Of a stretch of DNA of 64,000 bases, positions 53,350 through 61,851 are shown piece after piece; position 1 is the first letter of the stretch, and each line of letters starts with the position of its first letter. Both the position numbers and the translations under genes were made by a program. Under the pieces are notes generated by a model. The model had not been told where the DNA came from. It saw only the letters and a program-made list of their open reading frames with translations, and made no database searches. This DNA is from Lactiplantibacillus plajomi. GTDB lineage: Bacteria; Bacillota; Bacilli; Lactobacillales; Lactobacillaceae. The stretch is taken from the NCBI RefSeq assembly GCF_005405405.1, contig NZ_BJDZ01000013.1:1-64000 (forward strand), written 5' to 3'.

Positions 53350-54357
53350 ATGACAACTCAAAATTTCAACGGCGAGCCCGCCCTAGCCGGCCTGGCTCGC
53401 CAACGCCGTTACCAGGGTCACCACGCCCTGGGCACTGACATCGACCTAACGCTCTTCGGCAGCGACAGCGACGACTACCTTGACCGCGCCCGCCAACTGA
53501 TCGACCAATACGAGGACCGCTTAACGGTCAACCGCGACCATTCCGAAGTCGTGGCCATCAACCAGGCGGCTGGAAACCACCCGGTCCAAGTCAGCGCCGC
53601 CACCTATTCACTGGTCAAGCTGGCCGTAAAGTTAAGCCAACAACACTTCGGCTTCAACGCCCTGATTGGCCCCCTCGTCCAGCTTTGGCGCATCGGTTTC
53701 TCCAACGCCAAGGTGCCGAGCGACGCAGAAATTCAGCAACGGCTAGCGCTCGTCGATCCCAACCAAGTTGAATTCAACGACGACGACCTAAGCGTTTTTC
53801 TCAAAATCGCCGGCATGCAACTCGACCTCGGTGGCATCGCGAAGGGCTACATCGCCGACCGGGTCCAGGATTACTGGGACGCCTGCGGCCAACGTGCCGG
53901 AATGGTCAACCTTGGCGGTAACTTATTAATGGTAGGAAACTCGCCGTTACATGCCGACCACCAGTGGCGCGTTGGGATTCAAAACCCACTGACACCACGG
54001 GGTAACGCGATTGCTAGCGTTCAAATTGGCCCGGTTTCCGCAGTTACGAGCGGGATTTACGAACGGCACTTGGAATTTAACGGCCACTCTTACCACCATA
54101 TCTTGGACGCCAAGACCGGTTATCCGCGTGAAAACGACCTCGAAAGCGTCACGATTTTCTCGAAGAAGTCGATTGATGGTGAAATCGAAACGACCCGTTT
54201 ATTCTTCGCGGGTAAACCGGTGGCCGGTTGGGCGCAGGACCGGCCGGACATCTACGGCGCTATTTTCGTGAACAAGCAACGCCAACTGCAAATTGTTGGA
54301 CTACCACGCACTAGCGTGACATTGCTTGATCCGAGCTTTACAATTTTAGACGATTAA
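53350..54357 (+). CDS. apbE: ApbE-type FAD:protein FMN transferase
   Basis: A 335-aa Mg-dependent flavin transferase that attaches FMN to Thr residues of extracellular or membrane flavoproteins. Motifs are DLGGIAKGYIADRV (about 160-174), NLGGNLLMVG and YHHILDAKTGYPREND (about 247-262). No signal peptide is evident. It probably follows the deformylase-like gene in one transcript. No target flavoprotein gene is nearby. Confidence 0.9.
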   Translation: MTTQNFNGEPALAGLARQRRYQGHHALGTDIDLTLFGSDSDDYLDRARQLIDQYEDRLTVNRDHSEVVAINQAAGNHPVQVSAATYSLVKLAVKLSQQHFGFNALIGPLVQLWRIGFSNAKVPSDAEIQQRLALVDPNQVEFNDDDLSVFLKIAGMQLDLGGIAKGYIADRVQDYWDACGQRAGMVNLGGNLLMVGNSPLHADHQWRVGIQNPLTPRGNAIASVQIGPVSAVTSGIYERHLEFNGHSYHHILDAKTGYPRENDLESVTIFSKKSIDGEIETTRLFFAGKPVAGWAQDRPDIYGAIFVNKQRQLQIVGLPRTSVTLLDPSFTILDD

Positions 54358-54358
54358 A

Positions 54359-54405
54359 TAAACCGGAAACGGGCTGTGCGGGCCTGCTTCCGGTTTATTT
54401 GTTAA
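54359..54405 (+). terminator. Terminator after apbE
   Basis: AAACCGGAA and TTCCGGTTT arms around a GC-rich loop, then ATTTGTT. Confidence 0.65.
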
Positions 54406-54439
54406 CATTCTTTATTTTTGTGAAAGTGAAAGTCGGTGA

Positions 54440-57136
54440 TTAGTGGTGCTTGCGGAACCACCAAACCGCACTGGTCAGGCCGAGGGGGGCCAGCCCAAGT
54501 TGTTGCCACCAGTTAGCTGCTTGCTCACCCGTTTGGGGCAGGTGAGCGGTTGCGGCGGCCGTTACCGGTCGTTCTGGCGTGTTCGGTCGTTCGGTTACCA
54601 CCGTTTGTGCATGAACGGTACTAGCCGTCGACTGTGGTGCTACTACTGAGTGGTGGGTCGGCGCTGGTTGTGCTGAACCAGTCATCTGACCCGCCTGTTC
54701 CATTGGTGCAGATTGACCGGACTGCATCCCGGTTTCAGGCTTTTCCGCCGGTGCGGGCTGCGTCGGTCGTTCCGGTTTTTCTGGGGTCGGTTTCCCAGCT
54801 TGACCGGGACGTTGCGGTGCTTCGGGTTGTTGCGGCTGACCTGGTTTTTCAGGCTCGCCCGGCTGTTCGGATTGTCCCGGTTTACCTGGTTTTTCGGGTT
54901 TGCCCGGCTGTTCTGGTTCACTTGGTTCTTCCGGTTCACCCGGTTTTTCCGGTTCGCCTGGTACTTCCGGTTTACCCGGTTCTTCAGGTTCGCCTGGTAC
55001 TTCCGGTTTGCCCGGTTCTTCTGGTTCACCCGGTTCTTCAGGAACCCCCGGTGCGGCCAGGTCCTCATCGACTTCGTAAATATATTGAACGATCAATTCA
55101 CCGTCAACGAACGTCCCGCTTTCGTGACCGTTGACTTTCGATAAGTGAAAGCCCTGAATTGGCTTCGGTTCAACGGTATAGTCCTCACCGAACTTACCGG
55201 TAACCGTCTCGGATTCAGCCAGTGGTTGGCCCGCTTCGTTCACGAATTGCACCACCACCGTGCCAGTTTTCCGTTTGAAATTAAAGGTCAACGTTTGATA
55301 CTGGTCGCCAAATTTGCCACTAACTTGACCGTTTTCAACCGTTAACGACTGATCCCCCTGGTTAACGGCGACCAGCTCGTATCCCGGCACGTTCGGTACG
55401 GTAATCGTCCAATCCGCCCCGACTTCGCCCTTTTGATCCAGCGCGGGGAACTTTGGTACGGGGTTACCCGCATCATCGGTCGCCGTTACCGTCAAGCTAG
55501 TCTTTTGGGTCTCCATGACAAAGGTCACTTTTTGAACGGTATCCGTAGCCTGCCACTGCGCACCCGGACGAACTTCTTTAAGCGTTAAGCCTTTTTTCTT
55601 GAGGTCGTTCAGCATGGTTTGAACCTGCGCATTTTGGCTCAAGTCCTGGGTTTTACCCAGTTCACCGTGCAAATTGATTTCTTGACCGATTAAGTTGCCC
55701 GCCTCGTCCACGAATTGCACCTGGGCGTTACCCACGGCTTGGCTGACCTTGTAAGGAATAATCAAGTTACCGTGAAACGGCGTGCCCTTGACTCCCGCAA
55801 TCGTCGCCGGTGCGTTCCACTCCATCGCAAAGTAGCCGGTATCACCTAAATGGTCCCACTCGATGGTGTAATCATCAAGATTATGGCCCTTCGCCGTTGC
55901 TAGGGAACTGACTTTAACCGGCACCCGCTTACCATCCAAGCCAATGATGTTGGCGGTCGTGACGTACTTGCCAGTTACCGGATCCACGTGAACGTAGACG
56001 CCAGGGTACTTAATGTTTTGGTAACCCATCGGCGAGTTGCCCTGCTTGTTGATCAGTTCGTCGGAAAGAACGCTCGCATCCGTAATAAAGTTCCGCGACA
56101 TGCTAAATAACCGGATCTTATGCATGTTTTTTAGCACGCTCACATCACTAACCGAGGTAAATTGAAGAATAAAGTGGGTCAGTTCCGTCTGGTCCTTCAA
56201 CGCGCTAATATCGCGGAGCTTACTCCGGATATTTTTCAATTCATAACCCCACTTAGTATAGGCATTCAGTGAAATATTGAAGTGAAACCGGTCCATATTC
56301 TTAACGTATTGCAAACCGGCTAACGTTTCTATATTAATAACCGCGTCAAGGTAGGCTTTATCCTTACTTTGGTACGCTTCATTGACGAAGAAATCCTTCA
56401 TATTTTCAACCATTTCGCGGGTAATTTCACTAGTCGCCGAAATCTTATGCCCTTTTTTCTGCAAATGACAAAGTACTAAATATTGCAAGTTCTTATCCGG
56501 CATCCACGCGTTGATGTCTTCGGTGACCTCGGGGGTGGTCCGTTCAGCCTTAATCGGGGTTGGCGCGGCCGGCGCTAAACTGTCGGGCGCAGTTTCAGGT
56601 AAATTAGGGGACGGCCGTTCACTGGCCACGACACTAACCGGCTGATCAGCAACGCCGCTAGACGCGGGCGCTACCGTACTAGCCGGTTCACTAGTCGTGG
56701 CAGTGGCACTAGTTTGCGCGTGCAAACTTGTCGGTGTGCTCGTTGCCGCACTGGTTGCTTGGCTGGCCAAGCTCGCCGGTTGACTGGTCTGGGCAGCATC
56801 GCTAGCCGGCAACGTAGCTTCCGGGGCGGCGCTTTCCGCGGACGAACCAGTTAGGCTCCCCTGCGACGTTGCTTGACTAACCGGTTGTTGGTTCGTTAAC
56901 TGAGCGTTTGATTGGGGACGACGCTCATCACTAATTTCGATTGGTGCAACTTCGGCGATGACCGGTTGTTGATCGACCGTGGGTTTCGTCATGCCGACTG
57001 CGGCTTCAACGGGGGTGCCGCCGGCCGCTAAAACGTGTGTCTGGCTGTAAAAGGTCAGGACGGTTAGGGTCAACCCGGCAATTACCCACGTTTTACCAGA
57101 TTTATACATTTTATAGTGAACGGTAGCATCTTTCAT
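54440..57136 (-). CDS. LPXTG surface protein with MucBP-like repeats
   Basis: An 898-aa wall-anchored protein. A KxYKxGKxW-type signal (KMYKSGKTW, residues 9-17) and cleavage near LAAGG are followed by a Ser/Ala/Thr-rich region (about 40-205). Next come a helical and leucine-rich-like domain (about 206-380), a beta-rich segment, and MucBP-like repeats (about 465-690; recurring VQFVDEAGNLIG / VQFVNEAGQPLAE). A long proline spacer of PGEPEEPGKPEVPGEP units (about 695-800) and a Pro/Gln/Thr-rich stretch precede LPQTGE (about 866), a hydrophobic helix and FRKHH. Probable mucus- or cell-binding adhesin. SD AAAGGAG precedes ATG 57136. Confidence 0.87.
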   Translation of the reverse strand: MKDATVHYKMYKSGKTWVIAGLTLTVLTFYSQTHVLAAGGTPVEAAVGMTKPTVDQQPVIAEVAPIEISDERRPQSNAQLTNQQPVSQATSQGSLTGSSAESAAPEATLPASDAAQTSQPASLASQATSAATSTPTSLHAQTSATATTSEPASTVAPASSGVADQPVSVVASERPSPNLPETAPDSLAPAAPTPIKAERTTPEVTEDINAWMPDKNLQYLVLCHLQKKGHKISATSEITREMVENMKDFFVNEAYQSKDKAYLDAVINIETLAGLQYVKNMDRFHFNISLNAYTKWGYELKNIRSKLRDISALKDQTELTHFILQFTSVSDVSVLKNMHKIRLFSMSRNFITDASVLSDELINKQGNSPMGYQNIKYPGVYVHVDPVTGKYVTTANIIGLDGKRVPVKVSSLATAKGHNLDDYTIEWDHLGDTGYFAMEWNAPATIAGVKGTPFHGNLIIPYKVSQAVGNAQVQFVDEAGNLIGQEINLHGELGKTQDLSQNAQVQTMLNDLKKKGLTLKEVRPGAQWQATDTVQKVTFVMETQKTSLTVTATDDAGNPVPKFPALDQKGEVGADWTITVPNVPGYELVAVNQGDQSLTVENGQVSGKFGDQYQTLTFNFKRKTGTVVVQFVNEAGQPLAESETVTGKFGEDYTVEPKPIQGFHLSKVNGHESGTFVDGELIVQYIYEVDEDLAAPGVPEEPGEPEEPGKPEVPGEPEEPGKPEVPGEPEKPGEPEEPSEPEQPGKPEKPGKPGQSEQPGEPEKPGQPQQPEAPQRPGQAGKPTPEKPERPTQPAPAEKPETGMQSGQSAPMEQAGQMTGSAQPAPTHHSVVAPQSTASTVHAQTVVTERPNTPERPVTAAATAHLPQTGEQAANWWQQLGLAPLGLTSAVWWFRKHH

Positions 57137-57340
57137 TAATTTAAAGCTCCTTTCATGATTAAAAACTGTTCTTAATAATTAAACAACGTGCCATTAAAAT
57201 TGATCACTGCCGAAACGGACTGGACGTTCGGTAGTGGCTATTTGGGCGGAAACGGTGGTTAGGCGTTTTCGCGGCGAATTGAGTGGTCGGAATTCCCCGC
57301 GCAAGTTGGTTGGGCGCGACGTTACCATCACTCGTAGATT

Positions 57341-57426
57341 GTTCGGCTTAAGGCGTTCCACGCTCAACTAAACTGTTAATCGCAGTTTTATGCAAACGTA
57401 ACTGTTGGTCGCAGTTTAAGCCGAAC
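57341..57426. other. Cruciform-like element: outer 11-bp arms enclosing two tandem hairpins
   Basis: GTTCGGCTTAA (57341-57351) and TTAAGCCGAAC (57416-57426) are perfect inverted repeats. Between them two near-identical hairpins of the form AACTG-TT..TCG-CAGTT (57371-57387 and 57400-57416) repeat at a 29-bp period. It lies 205-295 bp upstream of the adhesin start. Confidence 0.55.
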
Positions 57427-57564
57427 GTTCGCCGCTAAGTCGCCCCACTGAGCATCCGCCAGATGAATTTTGTCGTCATTCCTGGCTACTCCTTTCAATT
57501 TCTAATTAATTAAATTTGACTCCCAGAGTATACGGGACACTTACGGATTCGTAAAGCCCCAAAA

Positions 57565-57612
57565 GACGCAAAAAAGCCCCCCAACCCGGTTTTTAGCCGT
57601 TAGTTGAGGGGC
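57565..57612 (-). terminator. Terminator of the dus gene
   Basis: GCCCCTCAAC and GTTGGGGGGC pair (one mismatch) around a long loop, then TTTTTTG on the minus strand. Confidence 0.7.
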
Positions 57613-57633
57613 ACACTTTTTATTCTTAAGGCC

Positions 57634-58629
57634 TTATAGTTCCCATTCTAACCGGTTTATAATAGCCCGAACATCATCGGTGGTCTTAGTTTGCATTAAT
57701 TCGTTACGTATTTCGGCGGCGTGACGCATCCCACGAACGTAAATTTTAAAGAAACGCTGTAACGGCGCGAAATGGCCCTGCAAGCCCATGCCAACAAATT
57801 GGTCGTATAAATCGACTTGGTAACGTAAAAGTTCTAATAATTCCCGCGTTGAGTGTGGGTGGCTTTCTTTTTCAAATGCAAACGGATTCTGGAAAATACC
57901 GCGACCGATCATAATGCCATCGATACCGGGGTGTTGGTCCGCCAGTGCTAATCCCGCCTGGTAATCCAAAATATCCCCGTTGATTTGAAGTAGCGTCGTC
58001 GGTGCCAACGTATCACGCATCTGAACTAAATTATCAATTAATTCATAATGAGCCGGCACCTTACTCATTTCTTTTTTAGTCCGTAAATGTACCGTCAAGA
58101 CCGGCACTTGTTGCTTCAACAAGAACGGAATCCAGGTTTCGTATTCGTCTAACGATGAGAACCCCAAGCGGGTCTTAACGCTGACCGGTAACCCGGCCGT
58201 CCGTGCGCCTTCAATGACTTGCTGGGCACGGTCGAAGTGGCGAATCAGGTCGCTACCGCTATTGTTTTTAATGACCGCCATGTCCGGGCAGCCCATGTTC
58301 AAATCAATGGCGTCGTATCCCTGATTTTTAACCTCCACGGCCGCCTTGGCAAAGTCTTCTCCGGAGTTACCCCAGAGCTGGACGATCGGTTTCGGCGATT
58401 CACTCGGATCGATGTATAAGCGTCCCTTCGTGGTGAACTTCGCCTTGGGGTGGGTGATGCTCAGCGCGTTGGTGAACTCGGTGTAAAAGACGTCCGGGGC
58501 AGCCGCCCGCATAACGACCCGCCGAAAGACGGAACCGGTCACCGCTTCCATCGGTGCTAAGCTAAAAAACGGGCGCTGCTGCTTGCGCGCACTGTCAGCG
58601 ATTCGCTGCCAATAAGTTGGCTGCGTCAT
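57634..58629 (-). CDS. tRNA-dihydrouridine synthase
   Basis: A 331-aa FMN enzyme that reduces uridines in tRNA D-loops. It begins with the FSLAPMEAVTG FMN-binding strand (about 22-32); the catalytic Cys is in DLNMGCPD (about 105), with SVKTRLG, HLRTK and NGDI further on, and GIMIGRGIFQNP late (about 240). The exact subfamily (DusB/DusC-like) is not resolved. Confidence 0.9.
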   Translation of the reverse strand: MTQPTYWQRIADSARKQQRPFFSLAPMEAVTGSVFRRVVMRAAAPDVFYTEFTNALSITHPKAKFTTKGRLYIDPSESPKPIVQLWGNSGEDFAKAAVEVKNQGYDAIDLNMGCPDMAVIKNNSGSDLIRHFDRAQQVIEGARTAGLPVSVKTRLGFSSLDEYETWIPFLLKQQVPVLTVHLRTKKEMSKVPAHYELIDNLVQMRDTLAPTTLLQINGDILDYQAGLALADQHPGIDGIMIGRGIFQNPFAFEKESHPHSTRELLELLRYQVDLYDQFVGMGLQGHFAPLQRFFKIYVRGMRHAAEIRNELMQTKTTDDVRAIINRLEWEL

Positions 58630-58732
58630 AGTAGTCCATTCCCTTCAAATATCATTTCTGCGATTAACACAATAGCACTATCATAGCCACTGTGCCCCGC
58701 ATTGTGCAACTAATTCGTTCACGCAACCACAA

Positions 58733-58766
58733 AAAAACCGGGTCCCCGCCCGGCCTTGATCAACGC
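58733..58766 (-). terminator. Terminator of the 64-aa membrane protein gene
   Basis: CCGGG and CCCGG around CGGGGA, followed by seven T on the minus strand. Confidence 0.65.
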
Positions 58767-58807
58767 TTAATCCGCACTCGCTGATCCAATCAATTAATAA
58801 ATTGCAA

Positions 58808-59002
58808 TTACTGAATTAATACTAACGCCCACATTAATAGTAATACCATTAATAGGACGTTTAATACTGCCATCCACACGTCTGACAGGCTAAGCGAGCC
58901 GAACGTGACGCCGGTACCGGCCGCAATATAGCGGAAAAATACCCCACTTAATAAAAGTCCAACCATTAAAACCGTGAAAAAGAAAATGACCGTCATCATC
59001 AT
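58808..59002 (-). CDS. Small two-TM membrane protein, unknown function
   Basis: A 64-aa protein with two hydrophobic helices (about 4-28 and 42-63). I do not recognise a family. SD AAGGAG precedes ATG 59002, and an own terminator supports a real gene. It sits between dus and the gallate LysR gene. Confidence 0.65.
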   Translation of the reverse strand: MMMTVIFFFTVLMVGLLLSGVFFRYIAAGTGVTFGSLSLSDVWMAVLNVLLMVLLLMWALVLIQ

Positions 59003-59227
59003 TACAAACTCAACTCCTTATTTAGCAAATTTCTGGTCTCCTTTTGACCACGTTTATTGTGGACCACCCATCCCCGCCATTCAAGTAATTTCGTCTATTT
59101 TTAGGGGCTTCTTAGCGGATTATTATTAACCAATTTAGTGCCCCGATTTTGGAATTGGCAGAGTGCTGTTCCGGTGTTACTATTAAGGTCAATAACAATT
59201 TACGAACGGATAAAGGGGACCCTCATT

Positions 59228-60127
59228 ATGACCATCAACGACCTACAAGCGTTCATTATGGTTTACGATTTGCGCCATATTTCGAACGCCGCCGTGGAAC
59301 TGCACCTCTCCCAATCGGAACTATCCAAGCGGGTGCGCGCCATGGAAGCCGAATTGAATTTACAGTTGATTGACACGACCAACAAGCGCCGTTTGAAGAT
59401 CACCCCCGCCGGTGAAACTTTTTACCACCACGCCCACAAGTTGATTGCCGATTACGAAACCATGATGCACGATTTGGCGCCGAACCGGGCAACCAAACTG
59501 ACCAACTTGACGATCGGCTCGGTACCGATTTCCGGTCAGTACAACATCGCCAAAAAAATTGCCGAGTTCGATGACCAGCACCCCGCCACGAACTTTAAAC
59601 TCGTGGAAGACGAAGGTGACCAAATCATCGCCCAACTGCTGGCCGGGCGGATTCAAGCCGCCATCGTTCGTGATACCCAGACCCGGCAGTTGCAGCCAAC
59701 CGACTTTCAAAAACAACCGTTACTGAGTGACGAACTGATGATCATCCTGCCTGCGAAGCACCCGCTGGCCCAACAACCACTAATCAGTATTCAAGCCTTA
59801 GCCAAGCAACGGATTGCGACCCTGCCGCCGGGTTCCGGCGTGTACGAACCGATTAACGGGCTGTTCCACCAACAGGGCGTGATCCCCCACTTCTTCTTCC
59901 AAAGCACCCACATCGAAACCTTGCTGGGAGTGCTGGGCAATCAAAACGTGACCTTTTTGTTCAAGCAGTCGGTGCTGCCATTCATGAATGACCGCTTTGT
60001 AATGCGCTCACTGGCGGTGCCGTTCATCAGCGAGTTGAACTTCGTTTACCCGCAACGCAGCGGTAACCAGTTACTGACTGATTTAATCGACTACCTGTCG
60101 TTACGGGCGGCCGCTAAGGAAAATTAA
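59228..60127 (+). CDS. tanR: LysR family regulator, probably TanR of the gallate/tannin locus
   Basis: A 299-aa LysR regulator: N-terminal winged HTH (about 1-60, NAAVELHLSQSELSKRVRAME) and a C-terminal co-inducer domain. It lies next to and convergent with the gallate permease gene, the same neighbour relation as tanR-gacP-lpdC of L. plantarum. ATG 59228 follows AAAGGGG. Ligand (gallate or protocatechuate) is inferred from context. Confidence 0.8.
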   Translation: MTINDLQAFIMVYDLRHISNAAVELHLSQSELSKRVRAMEAELNLQLIDTTNKRRLKITPAGETFYHHAHKLIADYETMMHDLAPNRATKLTNLTIGSVPISGQYNIAKKIAEFDDQHPATNFKLVEDEGDQIIAQLLAGRIQAAIVRDTQTRQLQPTDFQKQPLLSDELMIILPAKHPLAQQPLISIQALAKQRIATLPPGSGVYEPINGLFHQQGVIPHFFFQSTHIETLLGVLGNQNVTFLFKQSVLPFMNDRFVMRSLAVPFISELNFVYPQRSGNQLLTDLIDYLSLRAAAKEN

Positions 60128-60162
60128 AAAAACTCATCCGCCAAAAGGTGGATGAGTTTTTT
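60128..60162 (+). terminator. Terminator of tanR
   Basis: AAAAAAACTCATCC and GGATGAGTTTTTTT, 10-14 bp stem. Confidence 0.8.
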
Positions 60163-60198
60163 TAATCGAAACCGTGATAAAAAACACGGCCTACTTTC

Positions 60199-60336
60199 GT
60201 CTCCAAACAATAATCGTTGAAACGTCACCAAAAGTCAGCCGGTTCCGCTTAACCCCGTAAATCCAACAATCCAAGCCCAGGATTATTCGACTTACGCCGT
60301 TAATGCTCACCAACTAACCGACTTTTGGCACACTCT
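60199..60336. repeat. Dispersed intergenic repeat, copy C (split)
   Basis: Left part GTCTCCAAACAATAATCGTTG-AAACGTCACCAAAAG (60199-60234) and right part CTAACCGACTTTTGGCACAC (60315-60334) each match halves of copy B; about 80 bp lie between. The right part overlaps the region just past the gacP stop. Confidence 0.5.
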
Positions 60337-61716
60337 CTAGGCTAAACCAACTAAGTGGAACCAGAACATCATGACCAGTGCCACAACGAAGGTCACCAGC
60401 GTCAGTGGAATCCCAAGCCGCATGACGTCGGCCTGCGTATACCCACCACCGGTATCCGGGTCGCTGCCGACCAGAATGGCTAGGTTGTGGAACGGTAAAA
60501 TGTAGTGCAAATTGGTGACGGAGAAGACTAACAGCGCAATTGCTAACGGGCTGATACCCATGTTGGCCGTTGCCGCCACGAAGGCTGGAATCGTGATCCC
60601 CATAACCGCAATGACGGAGCCCATGAACATGTGAATGATCATGGCAAAAATCGTAATCACAATTGCTAACAGGTAAATGTTAGTTGGCAAGTTGCTTGGA
60701 ATTAAGGTCTTGGCGATCCAGTTGTTCATACCGGTGTAACCCCCGACTTTCCCAATGGCGATTGCCGCCGTCAAGAAGACCAGCACGTTGACCGGCACCC
60801 CTTCCCACGACTTGGCCGTCAGGATATCCCCAACGATTGGTAAACTCATCATTAGGGCAACGATCAGCGTTAACCAACCAACGTCTAAGCCGGTCACACC
60901 ACTCGTCAACCAGAGGGCGATGGCAACCACTAACCAAAAGATCGTCCGCACTTCTTTACTCGTCATCTTACCTAACTGCGCCTGTTGCTTCTGCAGCGCC
61001 GGCACGTCGACTTCGAGCGGCTTGCTTGGCTTGAACAGGAACAAGAAGGTCATCATGGTTAAAACGGCCGCGATAATCATCGGCACGCCCATGTAGACGA
61101 AGTATTGCACGAAGTTGACACTTTGACCCGACGCCTGCACGGCTAACGGATTCAGTGAGGTGTCACCGGTATAGAAGACTCCGGATAACGGGCACGACGC
61201 GGCGAAGACGGCCAAGCCGAGTTTAGCTAAATCGCGCTTCGGCATGTGGGCCGTTTCCGCGACCACCGCGATGACCGACATGATCATGAAGGCCCGTGGC
61301 CACGGGTGTGGAATTAGTAGGGCTAAAATAAAGGTCAAAACGAAAATGGAAATGACGAGCCCCTTCCAACTACGCACAAACCTGATAATGAAGGCGTACG
61401 CGATTCGTTGGCCCAGCCCAGATTCGTTGACGGCCCCGGCAATCAGGTAAGCCCCAATCACCAGCCACATAATCGAACCGGTCCACGCCGACGAGAAGAC
61501 CTGGGTCGGCGTCGCGACGTTGGTTAAAATCAATAGCATTAAATAAATCCCACCGACAAAGGCTGGTTGGGCAATTTGGGTCGCCCACCAAACCACCGTC
61601 ATCAGACTGAGGGCTAAGTCCATCTGTCCTTTGGCGGAGAGGCCGGAAATTGGGAGTAGGTAAACGATGGCGAACACGATGATCCCACTAATGAAGCCAA
61701 CCGTTTTTTTATTCAT
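60337..61716 (-). CDS. gacP: Gallate permease-like DASS/arsenite-type transporter
   Basis: A 459-aa secondary transporter with about 11-12 TM helices, of the divalent anion:Na+ symporter (DASS) type. It is encoded 135 bp downstream of lpdC on the same strand. In L. plantarum the equivalent gene GacP imports gallate. DASS-like segments (e.g. FAASCPLSGVFYTGDTSLNP) are visible near residue 175. SD AAAGGAG precedes ATG 61716. Confidence 0.85.
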   Translation of the reverse strand: MNKKTVGFISGIIVFAIVYLLPISGLSAKGQMDLALSLMTVVWWATQIAQPAFVGGIYLMLLILTNVATPTQVFSSAWTGSIMWLVIGAYLIAGAVNESGLGQRIAYAFIIRFVRSWKGLVISIFVLTFILALLIPHPWPRAFMIMSVIAVVAETAHMPKRDLAKLGLAVFAASCPLSGVFYTGDTSLNPLAVQASGQSVNFVQYFVYMGVPMIIAAVLTMMTFLFLFKPSKPLEVDVPALQKQQAQLGKMTSKEVRTIFWLVVAIALWLTSGVTGLDVGWLTLIVALMMSLPIVGDILTAKSWEGVPVNVLVFLTAAIAIGKVGGYTGMNNWIAKTLIPSNLPTNIYLLAIVITIFAMIIHMFMGSVIAVMGITIPAFVAATANMGISPLAIALLVFSVTNLHYILPFHNLAILVGSDPDTGGGYTQADVMRLGIPLTLVTFVVALVMMFWFHLVGLA

Positions 61717-61851
61717 GAGAATACTCCTTTCAGCTTAGACACAGGAAACCCGCCAGTCCAGCATCATCATTGAACGTTGGTCTGACGGATCTCCGACAGC
61801 GATACTATGAATTAGTCGCCTTAAACGTTACTTATTTTCAGTTATGCGACC

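Larger units (their letters stand above)
57137..57633. other. Gene-free stretch upstream of the MucBP adhesin
   Basis: About 500 bp with no ORF. It holds the structured element at 57341-57426 and the dus terminator at 57565-57612. GC-richer than typical promoters around 57230-57330. Confidence 0.55.

Noticed and set aside
54634-55144. Two overlapping + strand frames of 140-170 codons opposite the proline spacer
   Set aside because: Produced by the repetitive PGEPEEP codons on the other strand; no independent gene signals.
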